In this document: positions 8,369 through 16,129 of the stretch, one piece after another
Position numbering within the stretch: the first letter of the stretch is position 1
Layout of the letters: every line of letters starts with the position of its first letter
Source of the DNA: Pseudomonas fluorescens
GTDB lineage: Bacteria > Pseudomonadota > Gammaproteobacteria > Pseudomonadales > Pseudomonadaceae
Length of the DNA stretch: 64,000 nt
Reading direction: 5' to 3'
Assembly (NCBI RefSeq): GCF_003732425.1
Contig: NZ_MOBX01000013.1
Location: 994,026 to 1,058,025, forward strand
The notes under the pieces: generated by a model
Databases searched by the model: none
What the model was told of the DNA's origin: nothing
The model's input: only the letters and a program-made list of their open reading frames with translations
Position numbers and translations under genes: made by a program

Positions 8369-9770
8369 GGGCAGTGGCCTCCGTGCCGCCAGACTGAAAC
8401 GCGGAAAAAGGAATCGGATCGATCGGGAAACGCGGGCGCAGCCAACCGACATCCTTGCGACCGGTGGCCTGGCGCAAGCGGTCGCTGCAGTAGCCGACAC
8501 ACATGCGCCCCTGACAATCGCCCATGCTCACGCGGGTGCGCATTTTCAGGCTGGCGATGTCCTGCACGCCCTGCTCCAGCGCCAGGTCGATGTCGGCGCG
8601 GGTCGCGTGTTCGCAGCGGCAAATGACCGTGTCGGCGGCGGGCAATGCGGTCTGGCCGACGCCGCGTTCGGTGTAGCGATCCACCGCCGCGCGGAAACGC
8701 ACGATGGCTTTGAGTTTGCTCAAGTAACGGTCACGACGCACCCGCGCCAGCTCTTCTTCGAGCACGCCGCGTTGCAGCAGAATCGACGTTGCGGCGATCT
8801 TGCCGGCGAGCATCGCCGCTTCACCGCCGCGAATCCCGCCCATGTCGCCGGCCAGATGCACGTGGGGTTCGTTGCTTTGCTGCCAGATATTCGTGTTGGC
8901 GCGCAGGTAACCGTCGTCGCTGAAGCCATGATCCAGGCCCATCTGCTGGCTCAGTTGGGTGCGCGGAATAAAGCCGTAACCGACCGCCAGGGTCTTGGCT
9001 TCGAAGCGCTCGACGCGGCTCATGTCCGGTTCCCACGTGGCCGAGTACGGCGCGACGCTGACGCTTTTCAGCTCGCCCTCGCCGTGGGCTTCGACCACGC
9101 CCCAGCCGTAGTTCATCGGGATGCCATGCAGTTTCAGGTAGGCGAGCATGCTCAAGCCATCGAGGAACAGTTGCGGCTTGTTCAGCAGCGCCAGACTTTC
9201 CCGGGCAATCTTGCCGAACGCGCAAGCCTCATACACGCCCGCAACGCTGACGCCCGAGGCATGCAACTGCGTCGCCACCAGCGGCAACAACGGCCCGGTA
9301 CCGGCGATGATCACCGGCCCTTGCGGCTTGACCACGCCGCTTTTGATCTGCAGTTGCAGGCCGCCGAGCATGATTACCCCCGGCAAGGTCCAGCCCGGAA
9401 ACGGCACGCTGCGCTCATGGCAGCCGGCAGCCAGAAGCAATTGCGGATACTCGATCTCGTGCAATTGCTCGTCGCCATCGAGCGCCACCAGCGCACGAGT
9501 GCCTTCGGCGCCGACCACGCGATGGTTGAGGCGCACATCGATCAACCCGGCCTGCTCCTGAAAATCACCGTGCAGTTTGCCCAGCGCTTCGGAGTAACGC
9601 GGACCGAGATAATCCAGCTGCACGCCGTCGCGTAAAGGCCCGCGATAGACCACACCGCCAAGGCGCGAAGCTTCTTCAAGCAGGGTGCAGCGCACACCGT
9701 GGCGCGCCAGTTCAATGGCCGCCGCCATCCCCGCCGGGCCGCCGCCGACAATGACCGGTTGCTGGCTCAT
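8361..9770 (-). CDS. hcnB: Hydrogen cyanide synthase subunit HcnB
   Basis: 469 residues. Pyridine-nucleotide-disulfide-type flavoprotein: N-terminal FAD motif PVIVGGGPAGMAAAIELARHG, a second dinucleotide-binding motif around VIIAGTGPLLPLVA, and HLAGDMGGIRGGEAAMLAG near the end of the FAD domain. The C-terminal 80 residues form a BFD-like [2Fe-2S] domain with CRCEH and DCQGRMCVGYC. This is the HcnB subunit, homologous to the alpha subunits of opine and hydroxyproline dehydrogenases. Those would be the alternative reading, but the hcnC and hcnA partners settle it. The ATG overlaps the hcnA stop by four bases. Confidence 0.95.
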   Translation of the reverse strand: MSQQPVIVGGGPAGMAAAIELARHGVRCTLLEEASRLGGVVYRGPLRDGVQLDYLGPRYSEALGKLHGDFQEQAGLIDVRLNHRVVGAEGTRALVALDGDEQLHEIEYPQLLLAAGCHERSVPFPGWTLPGVIMLGGLQLQIKSGVVKPQGPVIIAGTGPLLPLVATQLHASGVSVAGVYEACAFGKIARESLALLNKPQLFLDGLSMLAYLKLHGIPMNYGWGVVEAHGEGELKSVSVAPYSATWEPDMSRVERFEAKTLAVGYGFIPRTQLSQQMGLDHGFSDDGYLRANTNIWQQSNEPHVHLAGDMGGIRGGEAAMLAGKIAATSILLQRGVLEEELARVRRDRYLSKLKAIVRFRAAVDRYTERGVGQTALPAADTVICRCEHATRADIDLALEQGVQDIASLKMRTRVSMGDCQGRMCVGYCSDRLRQATGRKDVGWLRPRFPIDPIPFSAFQSGGTEATAHE

Positions 9771-10084
9771 ACGACCCCCTCTTGCGGGGTGATGCGATTG
9801 ACCTGGGTTTCGATGTGCATGCCGTCACGCACGACGGTCTGACAGGCTCGGCGTTTGTGCCGGCCATTGATTTTCACCAGGCAGCACTGACAGACGCCCA
9901 TGCCGCAATAGGCGCCGGTAATCTGGTTGTGATCGTTGCGGGCAATCTGGCGAACGCCGAGGGACTGGATAACGCTGAGTACGGTTTCGCCGATGGCGGC
10001 GGTGACCGCTTGACCGTTGATGTGGACGGTCATGTCCGCCTGCGCCAACGGCTGGATATCGAAAGTTCTTTCTTGGCAGTGCAT
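9767..10084 (-). CDS. hcnA: Hydrogen cyanide synthase subunit HcnA ([2Fe-2S])
   Basis: 105 residues, small ferredoxin-like subunit. It has a ubiquitin-like ferredoxin fold start (DMTVHINGQAVTAAIGETVLSVI) and the cluster ligands C-G-M-G-V-C-Q-C-C followed by RRACQT. I chose the ATG at 10084 (MHCQERTFDIQPL) because it aligns with the known HcnA start and has the GGA of the Rsm-regulated ribosome site 11 bases upstream. An ATG at 10096 overlaps that site, and a GTG at 10138 gives an unneeded N-terminal extension. First gene of hcnABC. Confidence 0.93.
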   Translation of the reverse strand: MHCQERTFDIQPLAQADMTVHINGQAVTAAIGETVLSVIQSLGVRQIARNDHNQITGAYCGMGVCQCCLVKINGRHKRRACQTVVRDGMHIETQVNRITPQEGVV

Positions 10085-10092
10085 TGCAATGT

Positions 10093-10102
10093 TCATCCGT
10101 GA
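10093..10102 (-). promoter_or_regulatory. Rsm (RsmA/RsmE) binding site over the hcnA ribosome binding region
   Basis: The minus strand reads TTCACGGATGAAC here. TCACGGATGA matches the Rsm consensus (A/U)CANGGANG(U/A) in full, and TTCACGGATGAA can form the short stem with GGA in the loop known from hcnA leaders of biocontrol pseudomonads. Repressor binding would block ribosome access; GacA-dependent small RNAs relieve it. Confidence 0.85.
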
Positions 10103-10257
10103 AAGTTCGGTTGAGGTGGTGTCAGCTCCTTGCTGCACTACAGCGTGTCGACGCGTTTATTGTGGCTGTGAGGGGCGTCGACGCAGCTACTCCGTCAGCG
10201 CAACAAGGTGCGCGTGAAGCACTGTAGTTCATACCTCAGCAAAGGCCGGGATCATTT

Positions 10258-10263
10258 ACGTTA
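10258..10263 (-). promoter_or_regulatory. Candidate -10 of the hcnA promoter
   Basis: TAACGT on the minus strand. Its centre is 32 bp from the centre of the candidate ANR box, which puts the box at about -41.5, the usual place for FNR/ANR class II activation. The predicted start is near 10251, giving a leader of about 165 nt. Confidence 0.5.
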
Positions 10264-10285
10264 GGCGATCTCGCCCGACGAAATA

Positions 10286-10299
10286 TTGATCCAGGCCAG
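10286..10299 (-). promoter_or_regulatory. Candidate ANR box of hcnA
   Basis: Minus strand CTGGCCTGGATCAA, compared with TTGAT-N4-ATCAA. The right half is perfect and the left half matches 3 of 5. ANR activation of hcnA under low oxygen is established in Pseudomonas. The site itself is inferred from this match and its spacing. Confidence 0.6.
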
Positions 10300-10324
10300 T
10301 GAAAACGATTGGATTGTCCAACGA

Positions 10325-10873
10325 TCAGTTGGAGAAGACGAACTGCCCTTTGATCTTCCTTGCGCCGACCAGAGCTAGGTCCGGGAACAACAGCCATTTG
10401 ACCCAGGCGGCGTAGAACACCATCGCCAGAATGAACGCCACGCCGAGCAGAGTCGACACGGGCTCTTCACTGAATCCGTAAAATTCACGAGGAATCTGGC
10501 TGATCGTGAAGGTGACATAGATTGTGTAAACCACCGCGATGCCCTTGTAAAAGCCCCACGCAAACAAGAGCGGAATCACGCCAATAATTACCACCATGGT
10601 CAATGCCATAGCGATGCCGCCGTCATTGATTTGAAGAAGCCCGGCTATCCCCCCGAGAAGTCCCCAGATACCCATCAGCGCGACCAGTATGTTGACTTTA
10701 ACGGCGTGTCGTTTTCTCAGGGCGGGATCCGGATGCGCCCCGATCCAGGCCGCCAGCACTCGATCCTTGACCTTGCCACCCGAAAGCGCCTTGAAGGTTT
10801 CGGTCCTGGAATGCCCGCTATCGAGCATTTCTACGACTTTTCGTTTGATTGCTTGCTTGTCCAACTTATTCAT
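10325..10873 (-). CDS. Hypothetical membrane protein
   Basis: 182 residues. The N-terminal 60 residues are soluble and charged (NKLDKQAIKRKVVEMLDSGHSRTETFKAL), followed by four hydrophobic segments (VNILVALMGIWGLLGGIAGLL, IAMALTMVVIIGVIPLLFAWG, IAVVYTIYVTFTI, TLLGVAFILAMVFYAAWV). I recognise no family. The ATG at 10873 is directly preceded by AAGG, too close for a good ribosome site; a TTG at 10891 would add six residues and is the alternative. It lies upstream of the hcn promoter on the same strand. Confidence 0.65.
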   Translation of the reverse strand: MNKLDKQAIKRKVVEMLDSGHSRTETFKALSGGKVKDRVLAAWIGAHPDPALRKRHAVKVNILVALMGIWGLLGGIAGLLQINDGGIAMALTMVVIIGVIPLLFAWGFYKGIAVVYTIYVTFTISQIPREFYGFSEEPVSTLLGVAFILAMVFYAAWVKWLLFPDLALVGARKIKGQFVFSN

Positions 10874-10942
10874 CCTTAAACGTGCGCGCAACGGCCGCCC
10901 CGTTGCCGACGCGGATTCTCCCCTTGTTGATCGCCAGAAAGC

Positions 10943-10975
10943 AAAAAGCCGCTTCCACCCGAAGGTGGAAGCGGC
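10943..10975 (-). terminator. Rho-independent terminator
   Basis: Twelve-base-pair stem GCCGCTTCCACC/GGTGGAAGCGGC with a four-base loop, followed on the minus strand by a T run. It ends the operon that includes the 24-residue peptide gene. Confidence 0.9.
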
Positions 10976-11000
10976 CGAGGCATGCGCCTCAATAGAGCAA

Positions 11001-11075
11001 TCAGTGCACGAACAGGGCGATCAGAATGATGATCGGGATTGGCACGCCGAGGAAAAACAGCAGTAGTGAGCGCAT
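11001..11075 (-). CDS. 24-residue hydrophobic membrane peptide
   Basis: Short frame of 24 residues, starting MRSLLLFFLGVPIPIIIL and ending IALFVH: a single membrane segment with a central proline pair and no charged residue except Arg2. It has a strong ribosome site (AAGGAG, nine bases before ATG), begins 15 bp after the stop of the upstream membrane-protein gene, and is followed by a perfect terminator. These three facts support a real gene. Function unknown. It may be a partner of the large membrane protein encoded just before it. Confidence 0.75.
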   Translation of the reverse strand: MRSLLLFFLGVPIPIIILIALFVH

Positions 11076-11090
11076 GGTGATGCTCCTTGT

Positions 11091-12020
11091 TTAACGGACT
11101 GGAGTAGTCGTGGTGTAGGTGTCGACTTCAACGTACTCGACGGCATCCCGACGCCGACCGCCGAAGGTGGCCGCGAGGCTGGCGAAGAAGGCACCGGCCA
11201 ACAGCGAGATGAACATCCACAGCGAAGTCCAGGCAGCGACTTTCGCAGCGGTTTCGGCGGCTTGTTGCGCTTTGACTTTGGCGTCGGCAAGGGCTTTCTG
11301 AGTGCGCGCATAAATCTCGTCAACGCGACGCTCGGCATCGGCCTGAGTCAGGTTGGTGCGTTGCGCGACCAGTTGCGCGAGGTAGGTACGGTCTTCGGCA
11401 CTCAGCTGACCGTTGGCCAGGCTTTGCGCGAAGATCCGGGCCACGGCGCCATGGGCTGCGTCATCGCTGACGGAGGCTGGACGGTCATCGCGGAACAGGC
11501 TGTCGATGTAGTAACCGTACTGGTTGCTGTCGGTATTCGCCGCAGCAGTACCGGCCGCTTGAGTCATGGCACTGGCTGCGCCGCCGGCCACGCTGGCACC
11601 GGCCTGCACACCACCACTGATGACACTGCTGACCGAGCCAACCACCAGAACGGCGGTGACCAATGTAGCCACACACCAGGCAAGGAAGCCGTGCGCGGTG
11701 TCGCGGAAATACACTTCGTCACCGTGCATGTTCGCCCACTTCACCCGCAGGCGACCGGCGATGTAGCCACCCATGCCGGAAGCGATGATTTGCGTCAGCG
11801 CCAGCCAGACAATCGTCGAAATGCCCAGGCCCTTGGCGCTCACGCCCTCTCCGGCCCACGGTGAAACGGCAGAGAAACCCAAACCGAACCCGAGCAGGAC
11901 CAAAATCATCGACAGTGCAGCGGCAGCCGCGGCACCGGCGAAAATCGCGCCCCAGGACACGCCCGAAACGCTGCTCGACTCTTCAACGGCGGGATAAAAC
12001 CCATCAGAGGATCTATTCAT
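11091..12020 (-). CDS. Conserved hypothetical membrane protein
   Basis: 309 residues with four membrane segments. Two are near the N-terminus (VSWGAIFAGAAAAAALSMILVLLGFGLGF and ISTIVWLALTQIIASGMGGYIAGRL), then GFLAWCVATLVTAVLVVGSVSSVISGG, and a last one at WTSLWMFISLLAGAFFASLAATFGG. Between the last two lies a loop of about 130 residues, rich in Ala and charged helices (LTQADAERRVDEIYARTQKALADAKVKAQQAAETAAK), probably coiled coil and periplasmic. It resembles a family of Pseudomonas and Rhizobiales hypotheticals near stress genes. First gene of an operon with the 24-residue peptide. Function unknown. Confidence 0.75.
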   Translation of the reverse strand: MNRSSDGFYPAVEESSSVSGVSWGAIFAGAAAAAALSMILVLLGFGLGFSAVSPWAGEGVSAKGLGISTIVWLALTQIIASGMGGYIAGRLRVKWANMHGDEVYFRDTAHGFLAWCVATLVTAVLVVGSVSSVISGGVQAGASVAGGAASAMTQAAGTAAANTDSNQYGYYIDSLFRDDRPASVSDDAAHGAVARIFAQSLANGQLSAEDRTYLAQLVAQRTNLTQADAERRVDEIYARTQKALADAKVKAQQAAETAAKVAAWTSLWMFISLLAGAFFASLAATFGGRRRDAVEYVEVDTYTTTTPVR

Positions 12021-12212
12021 TGTTGTTCTGCTCCAGGCATGAAAAATGGTGTTACAACTCGTCGTCAGAGGAATTGCAGCGACCGTGCCAGTCGAACAAA
12101 TTAAATAAACCCTTTAATTTCAGATAGTTATAAAGAATGAACTTCGGCAAACCTTGCAAATTGCAACAATTGCGGAATAACAGCGGGTTTTATGCATTGG
12201 CACAAATGGCGG

Positions 12213-12548
12213 TTATTTGCGTTTGTAGCTCTTGTTACCGCTGGGCGTCAGGCAATACACGCCACCGCGTGGGCCGGTGCAAAACGAACCGCTGCCGCAG
12301 GCGCAGCCATCGTCACTCTGCAGGAAGTTTTGCGGGCGGGCCTGCTGGCGTTCGCCAAACATCACCGCGCAGCTTTTCTTTGAGCCGCTGATGGAGCCGT
12401 CATTGCACAGAAACAGATCACCGTCACAGCGATCAATCCCGCCCTTCTTGCCGGAACACGGCGTGTTGGCCGCCCATGTCGAGGCGCTGAGCAGCACCAG
12501 CAACAGACCGGTGATTGGCATCCAGCCACGGCGAATGGAAATACGCAC
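12213..12548 (-). CDS. Secreted cysteine-rich hypothetical protein
   Basis: 111 residues. A signal peptide (about 27 residues, ending STWAA) is followed by a small mature protein with eight cysteines (CSGKKGGIDRC, LFLCNDG, KKSCAVM, GCACGSGSFC, VYCLTP), probably four disulfides, and a basic tail SYKRK. The CSGKKGGI..C..FLCNDGS pattern is found in small secreted proteins of proteobacteria. Function unknown. It stands alone, about 125 bp upstream of and divergent from the two-component pair. Confidence 0.72.
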   Translation of the reverse strand: MRISIRRGWMPITGLLLVLLSASTWAANTPCSGKKGGIDRCDGDLFLCNDGSISGSKKSCAVMFGERQQARPQNFLQSDDGCACGSGSFCTGPRGGVYCLTPSGNKSYKRK

Positions 12549-12714
12549 GGGACAACTCCTGTAGAGAATTATGGCCAGATGATATCAACGTTCCGGCAAA
12601 TTAATCCCCAACGCGCGCAAATGACAGCTACAACATGAAAGTTAATTTAAAGCGTCAGCGGATTTTCTTGGCAAAATGCTGCCATTCCGTTTGAACCGAT
12701 CAGCAGGCCTGCCT

Positions 12715-13398
12715 ATGACTCGTATCTTGACCATCGAAGACGATGCCGTGACCGCTCGGGAAATCGTTGCCGAACTGAGCAGCCACGGGCTGGAAGTCGA
12801 CTGGGTCGACAATGGCCGCGAAGGCCTCGACCGCGCCGTGAGCGGCAACTACGACCTGATCACCCTCGACCGCATGCTGCCCGAGCTCGATGGTCTGGCC
12901 ATCGTCACCACGTTGCGCACCATGGGCGTGGCCACGCCGATCCTGATGATCAGCGCCCTCTCCGATGTCGATGAGCGCGTGCGCGGCTTGCGCGCTGGCG
13001 GTGATGATTACCTGACCAAACCGTTCGCCACCGACGAAATGGCCGCGCGGGTTGAAGTGTTGCTGCGTCGGCAAAACAGCGGCGCTACTCAGGCCACCAC
13101 CCTGCAGGTCGCCGACCTGGAGCTGGATTTGATCAGCCACGAAGCACGCCGTGCCGAGCAGGTACTGACGCTGCTGCCGACCGAATACAAGCTGCTCGAA
13201 TTCCTCATGCGCAACAGCGGCCAGATTCTTTCACGGATGATGATTTTCGAAGAGGTCTGGGGCTATCACTTCGACCCTGGCACCAACCTGATAGACGTGC
13301 ACATCGGCCGTCTGCGCAAGAAGATTGACGCGGCCGGCAACGTGCCGCTGATCCGCACGGTACGGGGCTCGGGTTATGTCATTGCCGAACCCGTCTGA
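12715..13398 (+). CDS. OmpR-family response regulator
   Basis: 227 residues. Receiver domain with acidic pair at residues 9-10, phosphoacceptor Asp52 (LITLDRMLP) and conserved Lys in YLTKPF. The C-terminal winged helix contains LTLLPTEYKLLEFLMRNSG and GRLRKKID..VRGSGYVI. The ATG at 12715 begins the receiver fold (MTRILTIEDD); the longer frame from 12676 adds an implausible leader. The kinase gene starts 23 bp before this stop. No target gene is adjacent, so the stimulus is unknown. The kinase's small periplasmic domain has two Cys, compatible with metal or redox sensing, but that is speculative. Confidence 0.92.
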   Translation: MTRILTIEDDAVTAREIVAELSSHGLEVDWVDNGREGLDRAVSGNYDLITLDRMLPELDGLAIVTTLRTMGVATPILMISALSDVDERVRGLRAGGDDYLTKPFATDEMAARVEVLLRRQNSGATQATTLQVADLELDLISHEARRAEQVLTLLPTEYKLLEFLMRNSGQILSRMMIFEEVWGYHFDPGTNLIDVHIGRLRKKIDAAGNVPLIRTVRGSGYVIAEPV

Positions 13399-14770
13399 CG
13401 GCTGGCGCTCCTCCAGCAGCCGTTTGCTGGCGCTGTACAGTTCGCTGTTCGTGGCCTGGAGCGCGATCCTCATGGGGGTCATGTATTACGAGGTCTCCGG
13501 CTACCTCGACAACCTCGCCAAACACTCGCTGATGCAACGTCAGCACCTGTTTTCGCACTTTCGCGGCGAACAACTGGAAGACGCCCTCGCCGCCAGCATG
13601 ACCTTCGACATTCGCGGCATCGACGCCTATGGCCTGTTCGACGCCAACGGCGTTTACCTCGGTGGCGCGTTGCAGCAGATCCCCGAAGGCCTGCCGCTGG
13701 ACGGCAAGATCCACATGCTCGCCGAATGCGCCGATTCCGATGACCCGACTCTGCCCAATGACAGCTGCGACGCGGTGGCCACACAAACTCGCGACGGTCG
13801 CTGGCTGGTGTTGCTGCGCGACAACGGCTCGCTGTTCGCCGTCACGCGGATCATTTTGCATGCGTTGTTCTGGGGTGTGTCGCTGACGATTCTGCCGGGG
13901 ATTGCCGGTTGGCATTTGCTGCGGCGCCGACCGTTGCGGCGGATTCGAGCGATTCAGGACAGCGCCCAGGCAATTGTGGCCGGCGACCTGACCCATCGCC
14001 TGCCGCTGTCCAATCGCCGCGATGAACTGGACATGCTCGCGGCCATCGTCAACGCCATGCTGGAGCGCATCGAGCGCTTGATGAATGAAGTCAAAGGCGT
14101 CTGCGACAACATCGCCCATGACTTGCGCACGCCACTGACGCGCCTGCGCGCGCAGTTGTATCGCATGCAGCAACAGGCCGGCGAAGGCTCGCAGGAAGCG
14201 GCGCAACTGGATCTGGTACTGGCCGAAGCGGACACGCTGATGGCACGGTTTCGCGGGTTGTTGCGGATTTCCGAACTGGAGGATCGCCAGCGCCGCTCAG
14301 GTTTCGTCGAACTCGACCCGGTGCAATTGCTGGAAGAACTGCATGCGTTTTACCTGCCGCTGGCCGAGGAAGGCGAGCTGCGTTTCGAGCTAAACATGCC
14401 GGAGACCCTGCCGCCGCTCAATGGTGATCGGGCGTTACTGTTCGAGGCGCTGGCGAATCTGCTGAGCAACTCGATCAAGTTCACCCCCCCGGGCGGCACG
14501 GTAATGCTGCGTGGCGTGAACGCCGGTGGGCAGACACGGATTGAGGTGCACGATTCAGGACCGGGAATTCCCGAGGCTGAGCGTGAAGCAGTGTTCCAGC
14601 GTTTCTATCGCGCCGAGGGTGGACAACCGCAAGGTGGCTTTGGTTTGGGGCTGTCGATTGTGGCGGCGATTGTCAGTTTGCATGGCTTCAGTCTAGAAGT
14701 CGGCAGCAGTGATCTGGGCGGGGCGAAACTGGTGTTGGATTGCCGGCAGAGCCTGATCGAAAACTCCTGA
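13376..14770 (+). CDS. Sensor histidine kinase
   Basis: 464 residues. Two membrane segments (about 17-36 and 160-180) flank a periplasmic sensor of about 125 residues containing Cys118 and Cys131. Then HAMP (RRRPLRRIRAIQDSAQAI...DELDMLA), dimerisation helix with phosphoacceptor His248 in AHDLRTPLTRL, and ATPase motifs N (LLSNSIKF), G1 (DSGPGIP), F (FQRFYRAE) and G2 (GGFGLGLSIV). It overlaps the response regulator gene by 23 bp, so translation is coupled. Signal not known. Confidence 0.92.
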   Translation: MSLPNPSDGWRSSSSRLLALYSSLFVAWSAILMGVMYYEVSGYLDNLAKHSLMQRQHLFSHFRGEQLEDALAASMTFDIRGIDAYGLFDANGVYLGGALQQIPEGLPLDGKIHMLAECADSDDPTLPNDSCDAVATQTRDGRWLVLLRDNGSLFAVTRIILHALFWGVSLTILPGIAGWHLLRRRPLRRIRAIQDSAQAIVAGDLTHRLPLSNRRDELDMLAAIVNAMLERIERLMNEVKGVCDNIAHDLRTPLTRLRAQLYRMQQQAGEGSQEAAQLDLVLAEADTLMARFRGLLRISELEDRQRRSGFVELDPVQLLEELHAFYLPLAEEGELRFELNMPETLPPLNGDRALLFEALANLLSNSIKFTPPGGTVMLRGVNAGGQTRIEVHDSGPGIPEAEREAVFQRFYRAEGGQPQGGFGLGLSIVAAIVSLHGFSLEVGSSDLGGAKLVLDCRQSLIENS

Positions 14771-14792
14771 TTCCCAGTCTGAAACGCAACCC

Positions 14793-14882
14793 CTGTAGGA
14801 GTGAGCCTGCTCGCGATAGCGGTGTGTCAGTCAACTTATTCGTTACTGACAGATTGCTATCGCGAGCAGGCTCACTCCTACA
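14793..14882. repeat. REP pair (GTAGGAGTGAGCCTGCTCGCGATAG variant)
   Basis: Inverted TGTAGGAGTGAGCCTGCTCG copies. This variant has GTGAG instead of GCGAG in the arm; another copy is at 19051. Confidence 0.85.
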
Positions 14883-14899
14883 TTGAATCGTGGTGTTCT

Positions 14900-15310
14900 T
14901 CAGGTTGGGTAATTGGCTCGGAGTGCCTCGAGGCCACCCTGATAGATGCCGCTGAACAGCGCCACCACTTCCTCATCACTCACGCCTTTGGCGTTGAAGC
15001 GCCCCGACCACGTCACCCGTGCGCCCTGCCCCTGGGCTTCAACCTTGATCGTTGCCAGGTAATCAGTCGCCGGGAACGGTGCCTGTTCGATCGAATAGCT
15101 GTAAGTCTTCGCGGCGTTGTCGAATGCTTGCAGACGCTCGATCACCACAGCGCCGTCAGCGGTTTGCAGGGTGCGTACGCGGCCGCCGTCGCTCAGCTCA
15201 CTGTTGGGAATAAACGGCAGCCAATCGGGCAGCGTGTTGAAGCCGCCGATCAATTGCCAAACCTGATCGGCCGAGGCCGGGATGTCGATGGTTGCAGATG
15301 CTGTTGGCAT
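14900..15310 (-). CDS. SRPBCC (polyketide cyclase-like) protein
   Basis: 136 residues of the START/Bet v1-like helix-grip fold. N-terminal strand ATIDIPASADQVWQLIGGFNTLPDWLPFI is the hallmark of the SRPBCC polyketide-cyclase/dehydrase family, and the end (GIYQGGLEALRANY) forms the C-terminal helix. Such proteins bind small hydrophobic ligands, with no defined reaction for this subgroup. It starts 21 bp after the SDR gene and is the last gene of a likely three-gene operon AKR-SDR-SRPBCC. Confidence 0.82.
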   Translation of the reverse strand: MPTASATIDIPASADQVWQLIGGFNTLPDWLPFIPNSELSDGGRVRTLQTADGAVVIERLQAFDNAAKTYSYSIEQAPFPATDYLATIKVEAQGQGARVTWSGRFNAKGVSDEEVVALFSGIYQGGLEALRANYPT

Positions 15311-15331
15311 AAATAAACGTCTCTCCAGAAT

Positions 15332-16129
15332 TCAGATGGTCAGGCTGTCGACCACGCCGCCATCGACGCGCAACGCGGCACCGGTGGTGGCCGAGGACAG
15401 CGGCGAAGCAATGTAGGTCACCAGGTGCGCGACTTCTTCAACATCCGCCACGCGCTGGATGATCGAGGTCGGGCGGGCCTTGCGCACAAAGGCGTCGGCT
15501 TCATCGCGCAGGTTGCGCCCGGATTCGGCGGCGGCCTCTTTGAGCATGTCTTCCAGGCCGTCGGTGAAGGTCGGCCCCGGCAGGATCGCATTGACCGTCA
15601 CCCCGGTGCCAGCCAGACGTTTGGCCAGACCGTGAGACACCGCCAGATTGGCGCTTTTGGTCACGCCGTAGTTGATCATGTCGGCTGGCGTGGCCACACC
15701 GGATTCCGAAGACAGGAAGATCACCCGGCCCCAGCCCTGCTCGACCATCGCTGGCACGTAATGCCGCGCCAGGCGCACGCCGGAAATCACGTTGACTTCA
15801 TAAAAGCGCGTCCACTCGCTGTCCGGCGTGTCGAAGAAATCGACGTCATTAAAGATGCCGAGGTTGTTCACCAGAATGTCCGCACGCGGCTCAGCGGCGA
15901 AGAGTTTTTGCGCGCCCTCGGCGGTGCCCAGATCGGCAGTCAAACCACGCAACTGCGCCCCCGGCACTTTCTGCCGAATGCTCGCCAGCGCCTGCTCGAC
16001 CTTGGCCGTATCGCGACCGATCACTACCACGGTGGCGCCGGATTCGGCCAGCGACTGGCTGATGCCCAGACCAATGCCGGCGGTGCTGCCGCTGACGATG
16101 GCCAGTTTTCCACTCAGATCAATCTTCAT
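15332..16129 (-). CDS. Short-chain dehydrogenase/reductase
   Basis: 265 residues of the classical SDR fold. Cofactor motif SGSTAGIG (Gly14, Gly18, Gly20), NNLG at 88-91, catalytic Ser141 and Tyr154-xxx-Lys158. The C-terminal IASPLSSATTGAALRVDGG is the usual end. It catalyses NAD(P)-dependent oxidation or reduction of an unknown alcohol/ketone. The ATG overlaps the aldo/keto reductase stop by four bases, so both are translated together. The divergent LysR gene upstream of the pair is the likely regulator. Confidence 0.88.
   Translation of the reverse strand: MKIDLSGKLAIVSGSTAGIGLGISQSLAESGATVVVIGRDTAKVEQALASIRQKVPGAQLRGLTADLGTAEGAQKLFAAEPRADILVNNLGIFNDVDFFDTPDSEWTRFYEVNVISGVRLARHYVPAMVEQGWGRVIFLSSESGVATPADMINYGVTKSANLAVSHGLAKRLAGTGVTVNAILPGPTFTDGLEDMLKEAAAESGRNLRDEADAFVRKARPTSIIQRVADVEEVAHLVTYIASPLSSATTGAALRVDGGVVDSLTI

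Noticed and set aside
10085..10138. Longer HcnA starting at GTG 10138
   Set aside because: It would place the Rsm site and ribosome site inside the coding region, and known HcnA proteins start at the ATG used here.
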